Assembly (NCBI GenBank): GCA_944380545.1
Contig: CALWHV010000016.1
Location: forward strand, 1 to 46,846
Length of the DNA stretch: 46,846 bases
From: an uncultured Eubacterium sp.
GTDB taxonomy: Bacteria > Bacillota > Clostridia > Oscillospirales > Acutalibacteraceae
Reading direction: 5' to 3'
Below the pieces are notes generated by a model. It was not told the origin of the DNA. It saw nothing but the letters and a program-made list of their open reading frames with translations, and made no database searches. Position numbers and translations under genes: made by a program. Every line of letters starts with the position of its first letter. The first letter of the stretch is position 1. This document shows positions 6,380 to 14,354 of the stretch, in pieces.

Positions 6380-7317
6380 TTTAACTTACAAACAAAAACA
6401 TTCCAGCCGTTTGAGGTTTCGTGCTGAGTGATTTCAAAGCCGTTTTCCGCAAAGCAGCGCTTGACCTCCGGCACTCTTTGGTCTATTATTCCGCCGGTCA
6501 CGAAAACGCCGCCTTTTTTCAAAAGGCGCGGCACCTGCGGCGTGAGCTGCATAACGACATCCGCAACTATATTGGCGGCGACTATATCAAAGCTGCCGTC
6601 TATGCCGGAGGAAAGATCCCCCGCGCGCGCATCGAACGCCGGCGGCTCAAAGCCGTTTTGCGCCGCGTTTTCAAGCGCTGTTTTAACGGCAAGCTTATCA
6701 ATATCCACGCCGAGCGCGCTGCCTGCGCCGAGCAGCAGGGCGGCGATAGAAAGTATGCCGCTGCCGCAGCCGATATCAAGCATCTTTGCCTCGGGAAAAA
6801 CAAGCTCCTCAAGCGTTTCAAGACAAAGGCGCGTTGTGGGATGGCTGCCCGTGCCGAAGGCAAGCCCCGGCTCGAGTCGCAGCACCGCCCTGCCTTCGGG
6901 ATTTTCGGCGTGCTCCCACAGCGGCTCCACAAGCAGCTTTCTGCCTATCTTTACCGGGTGCCAGTATTTTTTCCAGTTATTTATCCAATCCTCTGTTTTG
7001 CAGCCCGCGGTGGAGATTTCGTGCTCTATGCCCTCGGCGCCGAGCCGCTCCTTTAAAAAGGACACCGCCTCGTGCGGATTCTCCTCAGGGCTGATATAGA
7101 TGTGGATTATGCTTTTGGTGCGGTCCTTTGCCAGCAGCTTTGACGATATCAGGTCCACATGGGCTATCTGCATAGCCTCGTTTTCAAGGTCTGAATAATC
7201 CTCTATATAGATGCCGTAAGGCACCGTCATATTTGCGATATCCGCCGCCGTATCCGTTGCCTGCGCGGGCACGGTGACGCATATCTCCGTCCAATCCCTC
7301 TGAGCGGTGTTTTCCAT
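6376..7317 (-). CDS. prmA: Ribosomal protein L11 methyltransferase
   Basis: A 313-residue SAM-dependent enzyme that trimethylates lysines of ribosomal protein L11. The N-terminal substrate-recognition domain (1-120) is followed by the hinge motif DWINNWKKYWHPVKIG, the acidic/Gly-rich segment PGLAFGTGSHPTTRLCL, and the SAM pocket MLDIGCGSGILSIAA. Next comes the catalytic-loop region FDIVAANIVADV. Full length. It sits 35 bp downstream of the yhaM-like gene on the same strand and overlaps the hydrolase gene by four bases. An AAAGG ribosome binding site lies about ten bases before the ATG. Confidence 0.95.
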   Translation of the reverse strand: MENTAQRDWTEICVTVPAQATDTAADIANMTVPYGIYIEDYSDLENEAMQIAHVDLISSKLLAKDRTKSIIHIYISPEENPHEAVSFLKERLGAEGIEHEISTAGCKTEDWINNWKKYWHPVKIGRKLLVEPLWEHAENPEGRAVLRLEPGLAFGTGSHPTTRLCLETLEELVFPEAKMLDIGCGSGILSIAALLLGAGSALGVDIDKLAVKTALENAAQNGFEPPAFDARAGDLSSGIDGSFDIVAANIVADVVMQLTPQVPRLLKKGGVFVTGGIIDQRVPEVKRCFAENGFEITQHETSNGWNVFVCKLK

Positions 7318-7352
7318 AATCTCACGGCCTTTCGATTTAAGAATCTGCGATT

Positions 7353-8312
7353 TTAATCAAGCTTCACGGTGTGCTGAGTGCCCGATATTCCGTGGTTGAA
7401 GAGCTTTCTGTTGTCAAGCGACCACTGCCTGTCGGTAAATTCGCCGGGCTGCACCTTTGCCGTTGCGCTGTGAAATTCGTATATATTGGCGTCAAGCGTG
7501 TCCAGCGCGGAAAGTATCTGCGCCTCAACGAATTTGGGCATAACGGGCGAGCCGAATTCGGGGTTGCCGTGGTGGCTCAGGATCATATGCTCAAGCAGCA
7601 GCGCCTTTTCGGGCGCAACATTGTGCCTTTGCGCCGCCTCGCGCACCCACATCGCGCCCTCCACAAGATGGCCCACAAGTTCTCCGTCCTGCGAATAGCC
7701 GCTGACAAGCCCTGTTTTTGAAAAGGTGAACTCGCTTGTTTTTGCCGCGTCGTGCAAAATGGCGCCGGAAAGCAGAAGCTCTCTGTTTACATTAGTGTAT
7801 ATCTTGCAAATCTCCTCCGCCATACGAACTATCGACGCCGTGTGCAGCATCAGCCCGCCGAGAATGGCGTGGTGCAGCCTGAACGCCGCCGGACAGGTGA
7901 CGAGCGCCTCTTTTTTTGACTCCATAATATCAGTTACTATTGCTTTGAAATCACTGTCCTTAAACTCAAGAACGCGGCGCATAAGCATATCGTATACCTG
8001 CCTGCCGCCTATCTCGCTTGACGGCACGAGCTCTTCAAGGCGGTAATCGTCCGACTCGACGGCCTGGCGTATCTGCGTGATGCGAAGCTGCTCTCTGCCG
8101 TTATACTGCTCCACCGTGCCGCGCACCTTGACCACGGAATCCTCCTGCGGGGCGCTGCCGCTGTAATCCCAGAGCTTTGCGGATATATCGCCGTCCTTAT
8201 CGCCGAGGATCATATCAAGATAAGGAGCGCCGTTTTTTGTTTTTTTGACCTCGCATTTCTTCACAAGAGCAAAACATTCCGAAAGCCCGTTTGAAAGCTG
8301 TGTAAAATTCAT
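7353..8312 (-). CDS. 3'-5' exoribonuclease YhaM-type (OB-fold + HD domain)
   Basis: A 319-residue protein with an N-terminal OB-fold nucleic-acid-binding domain (about 1-105: CEVKKTKNGAPYLDMILGDKDG, then VRGTVEQYNG) and a metal-dependent HD phosphohydrolase domain (about 145-290). The HD residues are visible in LHHAILGGLMLHTASIV and in GAILHDAAKTSEF, with a further ligand in LLLEHMILSHHG. This matches YhaM/CBF1, which degrades RNA and single-stranded DNA from the 3' end. It leads the unit yhaM-prmA-hydrolase, driven by a good promoter at 8354-8382. Confidence 0.88.
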   Translation of the reverse strand: MNFTQLSNGLSECFALVKKCEVKKTKNGAPYLDMILGDKDGDISAKLWDYSGSAPQEDSVVKVRGTVEQYNGREQLRITQIRQAVESDDYRLEELVPSSEIGGRQVYDMLMRRVLEFKDSDFKAIVTDIMESKKEALVTCPAAFRLHHAILGGLMLHTASIVRMAEEICKIYTNVNRELLLSGAILHDAAKTSEFTFSKTGLVSGYSQDGELVGHLVEGAMWVREAAQRHNVAPEKALLLEHMILSHHGNPEFGSPVMPKFVEAQILSALDTLDANIYEFHSATAKVQPGEFTDRQWSLDNRKLFNHGISGTQHTVKLD

Positions 8313-8353
8313 TTTACCTACCTCTGCCTGTTTTAAATGATGATTCGGTTACA

Positions 8354-8382
8354 ATTATATACCAATCGCTCGATTTAAGCAA
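8354..8382 (-). promoter_or_regulatory. Sigma-A promoter of the yhaM-prmA-hydrolase unit
   Basis: The minus strand has TTGCTT (8377-8382), 17 bases, then TATAAT (8354-8359). Confidence 0.7.
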
Positions 8383-8404
8383 GAGAGATAATGGCGCGGC
8401 GTTC

Positions 8405-8433
8405 TTGACAAATCGCCGTTTGATTGATAAACT
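8405..8433 (+). promoter_or_regulatory. Sigma-A promoter of the PASTA pseudokinase gene
   Basis: TTGACA (8405-8410), 17 bases, TAAACT (8428-8433). It is divergent from the yhaM promoter, with the -35 elements 22 bp apart. Confidence 0.7.
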
Positions 8434-8489
8434 ATTATAAGCTAAAACCGATTTTTATTATAACTCTCTGTTTTTTGGGGGGCATAAAA

Positions 8490-10160
8490 TTGAATTTTGA
8501 CAATCTTTGTATGGGCTGCTTTGAGCGGCTCACGGACGGCAGCGTATGCAAAAACTGCGGCTTTGACAACGATTCGCCCGAGGATATGCTGTTTTTACAG
8601 AGAAAGAGCCTGCTTCACGGCAGATATGTTATAGGGCGCTGCGTGGCGCAGGAGAGCGACAGCCTTACCTATATCGGCTACGACACGGAAAAGGAGACGA
8701 CCGTTTCCGTTAGGGAGCTTCTGCCCAAGGGCATTGCAAACAGGCTTGAGGGCAACGCCGCCGTGCATATCAGAGAAAAATACAAAAAGACCTTTGAGGG
8801 CTGCAAAAAATCGTTTTTATCGCTTTGGAGCACGCTTAAGAGCCTTAACTCGCTTGCCGCGGTGATACCCGTTGCCGATGTGTTTGAGGAAAACGGCACC
8901 GCCTACGCCGTTTCCGAGCATATGGCAACCGTTTCGCTGCGCGACTTTCTTATCAGAAACGAAAACAACAATATTCCGTGGGAGCGCGCAAGGCTTATGT
9001 TTATGCCGGTGCTTACAACGCTTGAGCATCTGCACGAAAACGGGCTTATCCACGGCGGTATAAATCCCGAAAACCTGGTGCTTTGCGGCGACGGCAAGGT
9101 GCGCCTTGCAGGCTTTTGCATAAGCGAATGCAATTCGGCGGGCGGCGAGCTTGAGTTCAACGAGCACGAGGGCTACACCGCGCTTGAGCAGTACGACAAC
9201 AACCATAAGATCTGCCCGGCGACCGATATCTACGCGTTTTCCGCCTGCATATACAGAGCGCTTGTTGGCACTAACCCGCCGGGCGCGCTTTCACGCGAGA
9301 CGAACGACCGGCTGATGATCCCTAACAGGATAGCAGAAACGATCCCCGCCTATGTGATAAAAGCGCTGGGCGCGGGGCTTCAGATATATCCCGAACGCAG
9401 GATACAGAATGTTTACGATTACAGAGAGCTGCTGAGCGCCGCGCCGTCCGTAGTGGCAAAGGCGGCGCAGATAAATTCCGTTGAGGAAAGAGTGACCCCG
9501 AAGGATGAGGAGCCCGCTCCCGCCGCAAAGCCCGCGCCCAAAAAGAAAAAAGGGCCGAGCAAGGCGCAGATAGCGGCGATAGTTATTACCGTTGCGGCAG
9601 TTGCGGCGGCAGCCGTGTATATCTTCGGCTTTTCAGGGCTCTTCAGCCGCGAGGAGCCTACCGAGGCGCCGTCCGTTGTGCAGGTAACGGTGCCGAATTT
9701 CACTGTTGGCTACACGGAGACAGACATCAAAAACAGCGGCTCGTGGAACGAGCAGTTCAGAATAACCTTTGAATACGCGTTTTCGGCTGAGCACGACGCC
9801 GGCATTGTTTTCAAGCAGGATGTTGAGGCGGGCACGCAGGTGCCCCAAGGCAGCGCGATAGTGCTGACCGTGAGCCGCGGCACGCAGATGGTGGATATAC
9901 CCGATGTGGGCGGGCTTGCCGAGGAGGACGCCAAAAAGCAGCTTGAGGACCTTGGCTTTAAGGTTGAGGTTATGTACGCCTACAACGACGGCTCGCACAC
10001 CGAGGGCGAGGTAAAGAGCAACGGCGGGATAGCGCCCGAGGAGGGCTCGTCCGTGCCGAAGGGCGAAACCGTGATGATACAGGTTTACGGCGAAACGGAA
10101 ACGACCACCGCGCCGCCGGAAACAACGACCGCGCCGCCCGCTACGCAGAGCGCACAATAA
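8490..10160 (+). CDS. PASTA-domain Ser/Thr pseudokinase with N-terminal zinc finger
   Basis: A 556-residue single-pass membrane protein starting at TTG 8490, which has a GGGGGG Shine-Dalgarno seven bases before it; the upstream in-frame ATG has none. Order: four-cysteine zinc motif (Cys7, 10, 20, 23); kinase-like domain (about 40-325); Lys-rich linker; membrane helix (about 359-382); two PASTA repeats outside (about 390-545); Thr/Pro tail. The fold resembles PknB/Stk1, but every catalytic landmark is altered. The glycine loop is RCVAQESDS, the VAIK lysine is Arg (VSVRELLP), HRDxK is HGGIN and DFG is AGF. ATP transfer is therefore unlikely, and a sensor or scaffold role bound to muropeptides or beta-lactam-like ligands is the inference. 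It is monocistronic, with its own promoter and terminator. Confidence 0.85.
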   Translation: MNFDNLCMGCFERLTDGSVCKNCGFDNDSPEDMLFLQRKSLLHGRYVIGRCVAQESDSLTYIGYDTEKETTVSVRELLPKGIANRLEGNAAVHIREKYKKTFEGCKKSFLSLWSTLKSLNSLAAVIPVADVFEENGTAYAVSEHMATVSLRDFLIRNENNNIPWERARLMFMPVLTTLEHLHENGLIHGGINPENLVLCGDGKVRLAGFCISECNSAGGELEFNEHEGYTALEQYDNNHKICPATDIYAFSACIYRALVGTNPPGALSRETNDRLMIPNRIAETIPAYVIKALGAGLQIYPERRIQNVYDYRELLSAAPSVVAKAAQINSVEERVTPKDEEPAPAAKPAPKKKKGPSKAQIAAIVITVAAVAAAAVYIFGFSGLFSREEPTEAPSVVQVTVPNFTVGYTETDIKNSGSWNEQFRITFEYAFSAEHDAGIVFKQDVEAGTQVPQGSAIVLTVSRGTQMVDIPDVGGLAEEDAKKQLEDLGFKVEVMYAYNDGSHTEGEVKSNGGIAPEEGSSVPKGETVMIQVYGETETTTAPPETTTAPPATQSAQ

Positions 10161-10185
10161 GAGGAATAAGCGGCATTGATAAGCG

Positions 10186-10219
10186 AAAGCGCCGACCCGA
10201 TTTCGGGTCGGCGCTTTTT
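10186..10219 (+). terminator. Terminator of the PASTA pseudokinase gene, convergent with hydF
   Basis: A perfect stem of about 14 bp (aaagcgccgacccg with its complement) and a short loop end in TTTTT. The A-rich 5' side could also serve the convergent hyd operon. Confidence 0.9.
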
Positions 10220-10221
10220 GA

Positions 10222-11412
10222 TTATAAGGATATTTCAGCAAGCGGCGCAACGGAGCGTTCAAGAATACCGTTCATATATGCTATCGCCGTGCCGTAATTC
10301 GTGAACGGCACATTCTGAGAGGCGGCGAGCGCCATTCTGGAGCGCATCTCGCGCTCGTTGAGCATACAGCCGCCGCAGTGGATGATCAGGCTGTAATCCG
10401 AGAGGCGCTGCGGAAAATCGCCGCCGCTCGTAAAGCTCAGCTCAAGCTCCGCGCCCGTGCGCTTTTTGAGCAGCGCGGGCAGCTTTACCGTGCCGATATC
10501 GCCGCACTGGCGGTGGTGCGTGCAGCCCTCGCTTAACAGTACCTTGCTGCCGGTGCGAAGCGAATCTATTGCCCTTGCACCCTTGACGGCGGCGGCAAGA
10601 AAGCCCTTATAGCGCGCCATAAGTATTGAAAACGAGGTGAGCGGAACGCTCTGCGGCACGATATTTGCAACATATTTGAACGCCTGCGAATCTGTTATGA
10701 CTATCGCGGGAGGCTCTTTAAGCGAGGCGAGAGTTTTTTCAAGCTCCGTTTCCCTTGTTACAAGCGCAGACGAGCCGCAGTCTATTATATCTCTTATCGT
10801 CTGCTGCTGCGGCAGGATGAGCCTGCCGCGCGGCGCGGCGGAATCTATCGGCGTAACGAGCACCGCGACGCTGCCCGGCGCGATAAGATCGCCCGCGATA
10901 TGCTTTTCCTTTTCCGGCCGATAAAGCGATGCGAGCGCCTGCTTGAGATTGTTTATCCCCCGCCCCTCGGCGGCGCTGACATAAACGGTTTTTTCTTCGT
11001 CCGCCGGAACGAAATCAAGCAGATCGCATTTATTTTTTGCGATGAGATACGGTATGCCTCGCTGTGAAAAAATTTCAAGCAGCTGCTTTTCGCAGCCGTT
11101 TTCGCCCCTTGTTGAATCCGTTACGAGCACGGCTATATCGCACGAGGAAAGGATTTTTTTAGCCGCCTCTACGCGCTTTTCGCCGAGCGCGCCCGAATCG
11201 TCAAAGCCGGGCGTATCTATTATAGCAACGGGGCCTATCGGCAAAAGCTCCATCGCTTTTTTGACCGGATCCGTTGTGGTGCCGCCGATGCTGCTGACAA
11301 CGGACATCTGCTGGTTTGTTACGGCGTTTACAAGGCTGCTTTTACCGGCGTTGCGGCAGCCGAAAAACGCTATATGCACCCTTTGCGCAAGCGGTGTTTC
11401 GTTTAAACTCAT
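10222..11412 (-). CDS. hydF: [FeFe]-hydrogenase maturation GTPase HydF
   Basis: A 396-residue scaffold protein that receives the diiron subcluster built by HydE and HydG and hands it to the hydrogenase. The N-terminal GTPase domain has a P-loop GCRNAGKSS, GGTTTDPV switch, DTPGF and NKCD motifs. The C-terminal cluster domain carries the conserved EGCTHHRQCGD and IIHCGGCMLNERE motifs that ligate the [4Fe-4S] cluster. Full length and intact. It is the last gene of the TM1266-hydE-hydG-hydF unit, 15 bp after hydG. The hydrogenase itself is not in the window. Confidence 0.96.
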   Translation of the reverse strand: MSLNETPLAQRVHIAFFGCRNAGKSSLVNAVTNQQMSVVSSIGGTTTDPVKKAMELLPIGPVAIIDTPGFDDSGALGEKRVEAAKKILSSCDIAVLVTDSTRGENGCEKQLLEIFSQRGIPYLIAKNKCDLLDFVPADEEKTVYVSAAEGRGINNLKQALASLYRPEKEKHIAGDLIAPGSVAVLVTPIDSAAPRGRLILPQQQTIRDIIDCGSSALVTRETELEKTLASLKEPPAIVITDSQAFKYVANIVPQSVPLTSFSILMARYKGFLAAAVKGARAIDSLRTGSKVLLSEGCTHHRQCGDIGTVKLPALLKKRTGAELELSFTSGGDFPQRLSDYSLIIHCGGCMLNEREMRSRMALAASQNVPFTNYGTAIAYMNGILERSVAPLAEISL

Positions 11413-11427
11413 AGGCGTTTCTCCGTA

Positions 11428-12849
11428 TCAAAATCTGAAATCTCTTTCGCCGTTTTCTATTTTAACAAGGCGTTCTTTGACGATCTCCCTGACCTTATCG
11501 CTGCCGATATTTGCAAGCTCCTTTTCTATCAGAGCCTCGCCCTTTTCACGCGTGTCGGCGCTTGCGTAGTCCATAAGAAATTCCTTGAGCGTCATTAGGG
11601 CGTTGGGGTGGCAGCAGTTTTGGATCTGCCCGGATTTGCAAAGGCTCATAAAACGGTCGCCCGTTCTGCCCTCGCGGTAGCACGCCGTGCAGAAGGACGG
11701 GATATAGCCCGCGCTCATAAGCCAGTTTACGACCTCGTCCAGCGTGCGGTTGTCCGAAACATCGAACTGCTCCGTGTCGTGCGGGCGCTCTTCCTCGCAG
11801 TAGCCGCCGACGGAGGTTCTGGAGCCGCCGCTTATCTGGCTTACGCCGAGGCGGATTATCTGCTCGCGCACCTGCGGATTTTCCCTGGTGGAGATGATCA
11901 TCCCCGTATAGGGCACGGCGATCCTGATGCAGGCGGCTATCTTGCAGAAGACCTCGTCGCTTATGGAATTGTCAAAATCATCGGGGTCTATATCATCCGC
12001 GTGCTTTACGCGCGGCAGGCTTATCGTGTGGGGACCGACGCCGTGCACCGCCTCAAGATGCTCAGCGTGCATAAGCAAGCCGGCAAATTCGTAGCGGTAT
12101 TTATCCAGCCCGAAAAGCACGCCGAGGCCCACATCGTCTATACCGCCCTGCATGGCGCGGTCCATAGCCTCGGTATGATAGGCGTAATTATGCTTAGGGC
12201 CGGTGGGGTGCAGATATTCGTAGCTCTCCTTATGATAGGTTTCCTGGAAAAGGATGTATGTGCCGATGCCGGCCTCCTTGAGCTTTCTGTAATTATCCAC
12301 CGTGGTGGCGGCGATATTTACATTCACCCTGCGTATGGCGCCGTTTTTATGCTTTATTGAATAAATTGTTTTTATACATTCAAGAATATATTCGATGGGG
12401 TTGTTCACGGGGTCCTCGCCCGCCTCTATCGCAAGGCGCTTATGCCCCATATCCTGAAGCGCAACGACCTCGTTTGCCACCTCCTGCTGCGTTAGCTTTT
12501 TTCTGGCGATATGCTTGTTTTTAAGATGATACGGGCAGTAAAGGCAGCCGTTTACGCAGTAGTTTGAAAGATACAGCGGCGCGAACATAACTATCCTGTT
12601 GCCGTAAAAATCCTTTTTTATCTGCTCGGCAAGGTCGTATATCTCCTTTATCTTCTCCTCATCCTCGCACGCAAGCAGCACGCTTGCCTCGCGGTGGGAA
12701 AGGCCTTTTCTGAGCTTTGCCTTTTCTATCACGGAGGATATGTATTCCATATCGTTTTTATGCTCGTCTGCAAAGCGCAGCGTTTCAAGTATCTCGGCGT
12801 CGTTTATAAACTCCTCCGCTTTAAGTGATTTCGGGTCGTATTTTATCAT
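11428..12849 (-). CDS. hydG: [FeFe]-hydrogenase maturase HydG (tyrosine lyase)
   Basis: A 473-residue radical SAM enzyme that cleaves tyrosine to give CO and cyanide ligands for the hydrogenase H-cluster. The SAM cluster motif is CVNGCLYC. The second, C-terminal cluster that makes the Fe(CO)2(CN) synthon is bound by CTACYREG and the later CCHP segment. Family length is near 470, which supports the start at 12849 (MIKYDPKSLKAEEF). That start lies eleven bases after GAAAGG; an ATG three codons earlier is too close to it. It begins 19 bp after the hydE stop and ends 15 bp before hydF. Confidence 0.96.
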   Translation of the reverse strand: MIKYDPKSLKAEEFINDAEILETLRFADEHKNDMEYISSVIEKAKLRKGLSHREASVLLACEDEEKIKEIYDLAEQIKKDFYGNRIVMFAPLYLSNYCVNGCLYCPYHLKNKHIARKKLTQQEVANEVVALQDMGHKRLAIEAGEDPVNNPIEYILECIKTIYSIKHKNGAIRRVNVNIAATTVDNYRKLKEAGIGTYILFQETYHKESYEYLHPTGPKHNYAYHTEAMDRAMQGGIDDVGLGVLFGLDKYRYEFAGLLMHAEHLEAVHGVGPHTISLPRVKHADDIDPDDFDNSISDEVFCKIAACIRIAVPYTGMIISTRENPQVREQIIRLGVSQISGGSRTSVGGYCEEERPHDTEQFDVSDNRTLDEVVNWLMSAGYIPSFCTACYREGRTGDRFMSLCKSGQIQNCCHPNALMTLKEFLMDYASADTREKGEALIEKELANIGSDKVREIVKERLVKIENGERDFRF

Positions 12850-12868
12850 TTTTATCATTTCCTTTCGT

Positions 12869-13927
12869 TTATCCCTGATGATTGCGCAAAATATGGTCTC
12901 CCCTGCCGAGATCCGCCTCATATCCGGCGGCTTTGAGCTGCGCTTTTAGTTCTGCAAGATTTTCAGCCGCCTCGGCTCCGCTGCCCGCCTTGCCGTTATA
13001 GAGCGAAAATTTTTTCCGCTGCTTCGGCGGAGTGAGGTTCGGCATAACCACATTCGCGCCGGCGTTCATCCCGTCTATACGGCCGTTGCCGTCCACCGTT
13101 GAAAGCGCGGTAGTTGCCGGCAGCAGCACATCGGGCAGGGTCAGCCTTGTGAGCGCAAGCATAAAGAGCGTGAGCTCCGCCGAGCCCTGCGCGTAGGCGG
13201 CAAACGGCGTTTCACAGTGCGGCACAAACGGCCCGATGCCAACCATCTGAGGCTCAAGACGCTTTAAAAACGGCAGCTCGCGGGCAAGCATCTCCTCTGT
13301 TTGAAACGGAGAACCAACCATAAAGCCCGCGCCCGTCTGATAGCCGAGGCTTTTTAGGCTCTCAAGGCATCGAAGCCTGTTTTCAAAGCTCATCCGCGGC
13401 GGGTGCAGCCTTGAGTAATGGGCGGGATTTGCCGTTTCGTGGCGCAGAAGATACCTGTCCGCCCCGGCGGCTCTGAGCCTTTCGTAGCTTTCGCGCTGCC
13501 GCTCGCCGAGCGAGAGGGTGACTGCGCAGCCGGGAAACTCGCCCTTGATGCGGCGGATGATATTGCATAGGCGTTCGTCGGTATAATAAGCGTCCTCCCC
13601 GCCCTGGAGCACGAATGTACGCAGGCCGAGGGAATAGCCCTTTTCGGCGGCTGCAAATATCTCGTTTTCGTCAAGGCGGTAGCGCTGCGCGGCTTTGTTT
13701 GACCGGCGGATGCCGCAATAAAGGCAGTCGTTTCTGCAAAAGCTTGAAATCTCTATCAGCCCGCGGATATAGACCTTTCTGCCGTAAACGCCGTCTCTCA
13801 CGCGCCGCGCCGCGGCATAAAGGCTTTCGCTGCAGCTTTGCCTGTTTTGAATCAGGAAAAGATATTCCTGTGCGCTGAGGCAGGCGTTTTTGCAGAGCTT
13901 ATCTATCAGCTCCTCACACATTTGCAT
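12869..13927 (-). CDS. hydE: [FeFe]-hydrogenase maturase HydE
   Basis: A 352-residue radical SAM protein with the cluster motif CRNDCLYC in FCRNDCLYCGIRRSN, then the FVLQGGED and LSLGER motifs of the TIM barrel. HydE converts the HydG product into the Fe2 precursor of the H-cluster. Its start overlaps the end of the TM1266-family gene by 14 bp, so translation is probably coupled. Complete for the family. Position and order with hydG and hydF make the assignment over the related biotin synthase safe. Confidence 0.95.
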   Translation of the reverse strand: MQMCEELIDKLCKNACLSAQEYLFLIQNRQSCSESLYAAARRVRDGVYGRKVYIRGLIEISSFCRNDCLYCGIRRSNKAAQRYRLDENEIFAAAEKGYSLGLRTFVLQGGEDAYYTDERLCNIIRRIKGEFPGCAVTLSLGERQRESYERLRAAGADRYLLRHETANPAHYSRLHPPRMSFENRLRCLESLKSLGYQTGAGFMVGSPFQTEEMLARELPFLKRLEPQMVGIGPFVPHCETPFAAYAQGSAELTLFMLALTRLTLPDVLLPATTALSTVDGNGRIDGMNAGANVVMPNLTPPKQRKKFSLYNGKAGSGAEAAENLAELKAQLKAAGYEADLGRGDHILRNHQG

Positions 13928-14159
13928 AAGCCGTTTTTGCAGAGACTCCCGGCAGCCTGCCGAGCCTGCCGCCGAGGGAGCTTATAACATCCTGGGGAGC
14001 GTCCACAGCTATTGAAATGATATGTATTCCCCTCTTTTGATACGGCAGGCCCATTCTGCCGATTATGTACTGCCCGAACTCGCTGAGCATTGAATTGAGC
14101 TGCGAAACGCTGCTCATATCCTCAACTATTATGCCGATAACGGCAACTCTTGTTTCCAT
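13914..14159 (-). CDS. TM1266-family iron-only hydrogenase system regulator
   Basis: An 81-residue ACT-like small protein beginning METRVAVIGIIVED and carrying the GRMGLPYQKRGIHIISI segment typical of the TM1266 family, which is found only beside [FeFe]-hydrogenase maturation genes. By analogy to NikR it is thought to be a regulator, but its ligand and target are not established. The start at 14159 follows AAAGGAGA by seven bases; the upstream frame is non-coding leader. It is the first gene of the hyd unit and overlaps hydE by 14 bp. Confidence 0.9.
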   Translation of the reverse strand: METRVAVIGIIVEDMSSVSQLNSMLSEFGQYIIGRMGLPYQKRGIHIISIAVDAPQDVISSLGGRLGRLPGVSAKTAYANV

Positions 14160-14171
14160 AAAGATCTCCTT

Positions 14172-14206
14172 TAAACAAAAACGCCCGCTGCCTGAAAAAC
14201 GCAGTG
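14172..14206 (-). terminator. Terminator-like hairpin in the hyd operon leader
   Basis: In the minus-strand leader, gcccactgc pairs with gcagcgggc around a T-rich loop. GTTTTTGTTT follows, and the TM1266 Shine-Dalgarno comes directly after it. The placement between promoter and ribosome binding site suggests transcription attenuation. Confidence 0.65.
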
Positions 14207-14277
14207 GGCTATGAGCCGCCGCGCTTTGGGTCAGAACCGTGGTGCTTTCCGTCAGGCCGCGAAATCGCATACATATT
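14172..14277 (-). promoter_or_regulatory. Structured leader of the hyd operon, class not recognised
   Basis: About 110 bases run from the predicted start of transcription to the ribosome binding site of the TM1266 gene. They contain several possible stems, including ctgacgg near 14250 and the cgcggcgg segment near 14220, and end in the terminator-like hairpin. I could not match them to a known riboswitch class. Confidence 0.45.
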
Positions 14278-14304
14278 GACAATATTTTAACACTTGCGGT
14301 TTAT
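14276..14304 (+). promoter_or_regulatory. Possible promoter of the RluA-type gene
   Basis: TTGACA (14276-14281), a 17-base spacer, and GTTTAT (14299-14304), about 50 bases before the start codon. It overlaps the divergent hyd promoter. Confidence 0.45.
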
Positions 14305-14312
14305 ATTTTCAA
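14284..14312 (-). promoter_or_regulatory. Sigma-A promoter of the TM1266-hydEGF operon
   Basis: The minus strand has TTGAAA (14307-14312), 17 bases and TAAAAT (14284-14289), giving a leader of about 120 bases before the TM1266 ATG. Confidence 0.6.
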
Positions 14313-14354
14313 TACCTATTGCTTTAAACGCACTATAAATGTATAATTTTATTT

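Noticed and set aside
14172..14277. Hyd operon leader as an SRP RNA, SAM or THF riboswitch
   Set aside because: Short strings looked similar, but the conserved cores of those families are missing, so it is left as an unrecognised structured leader.
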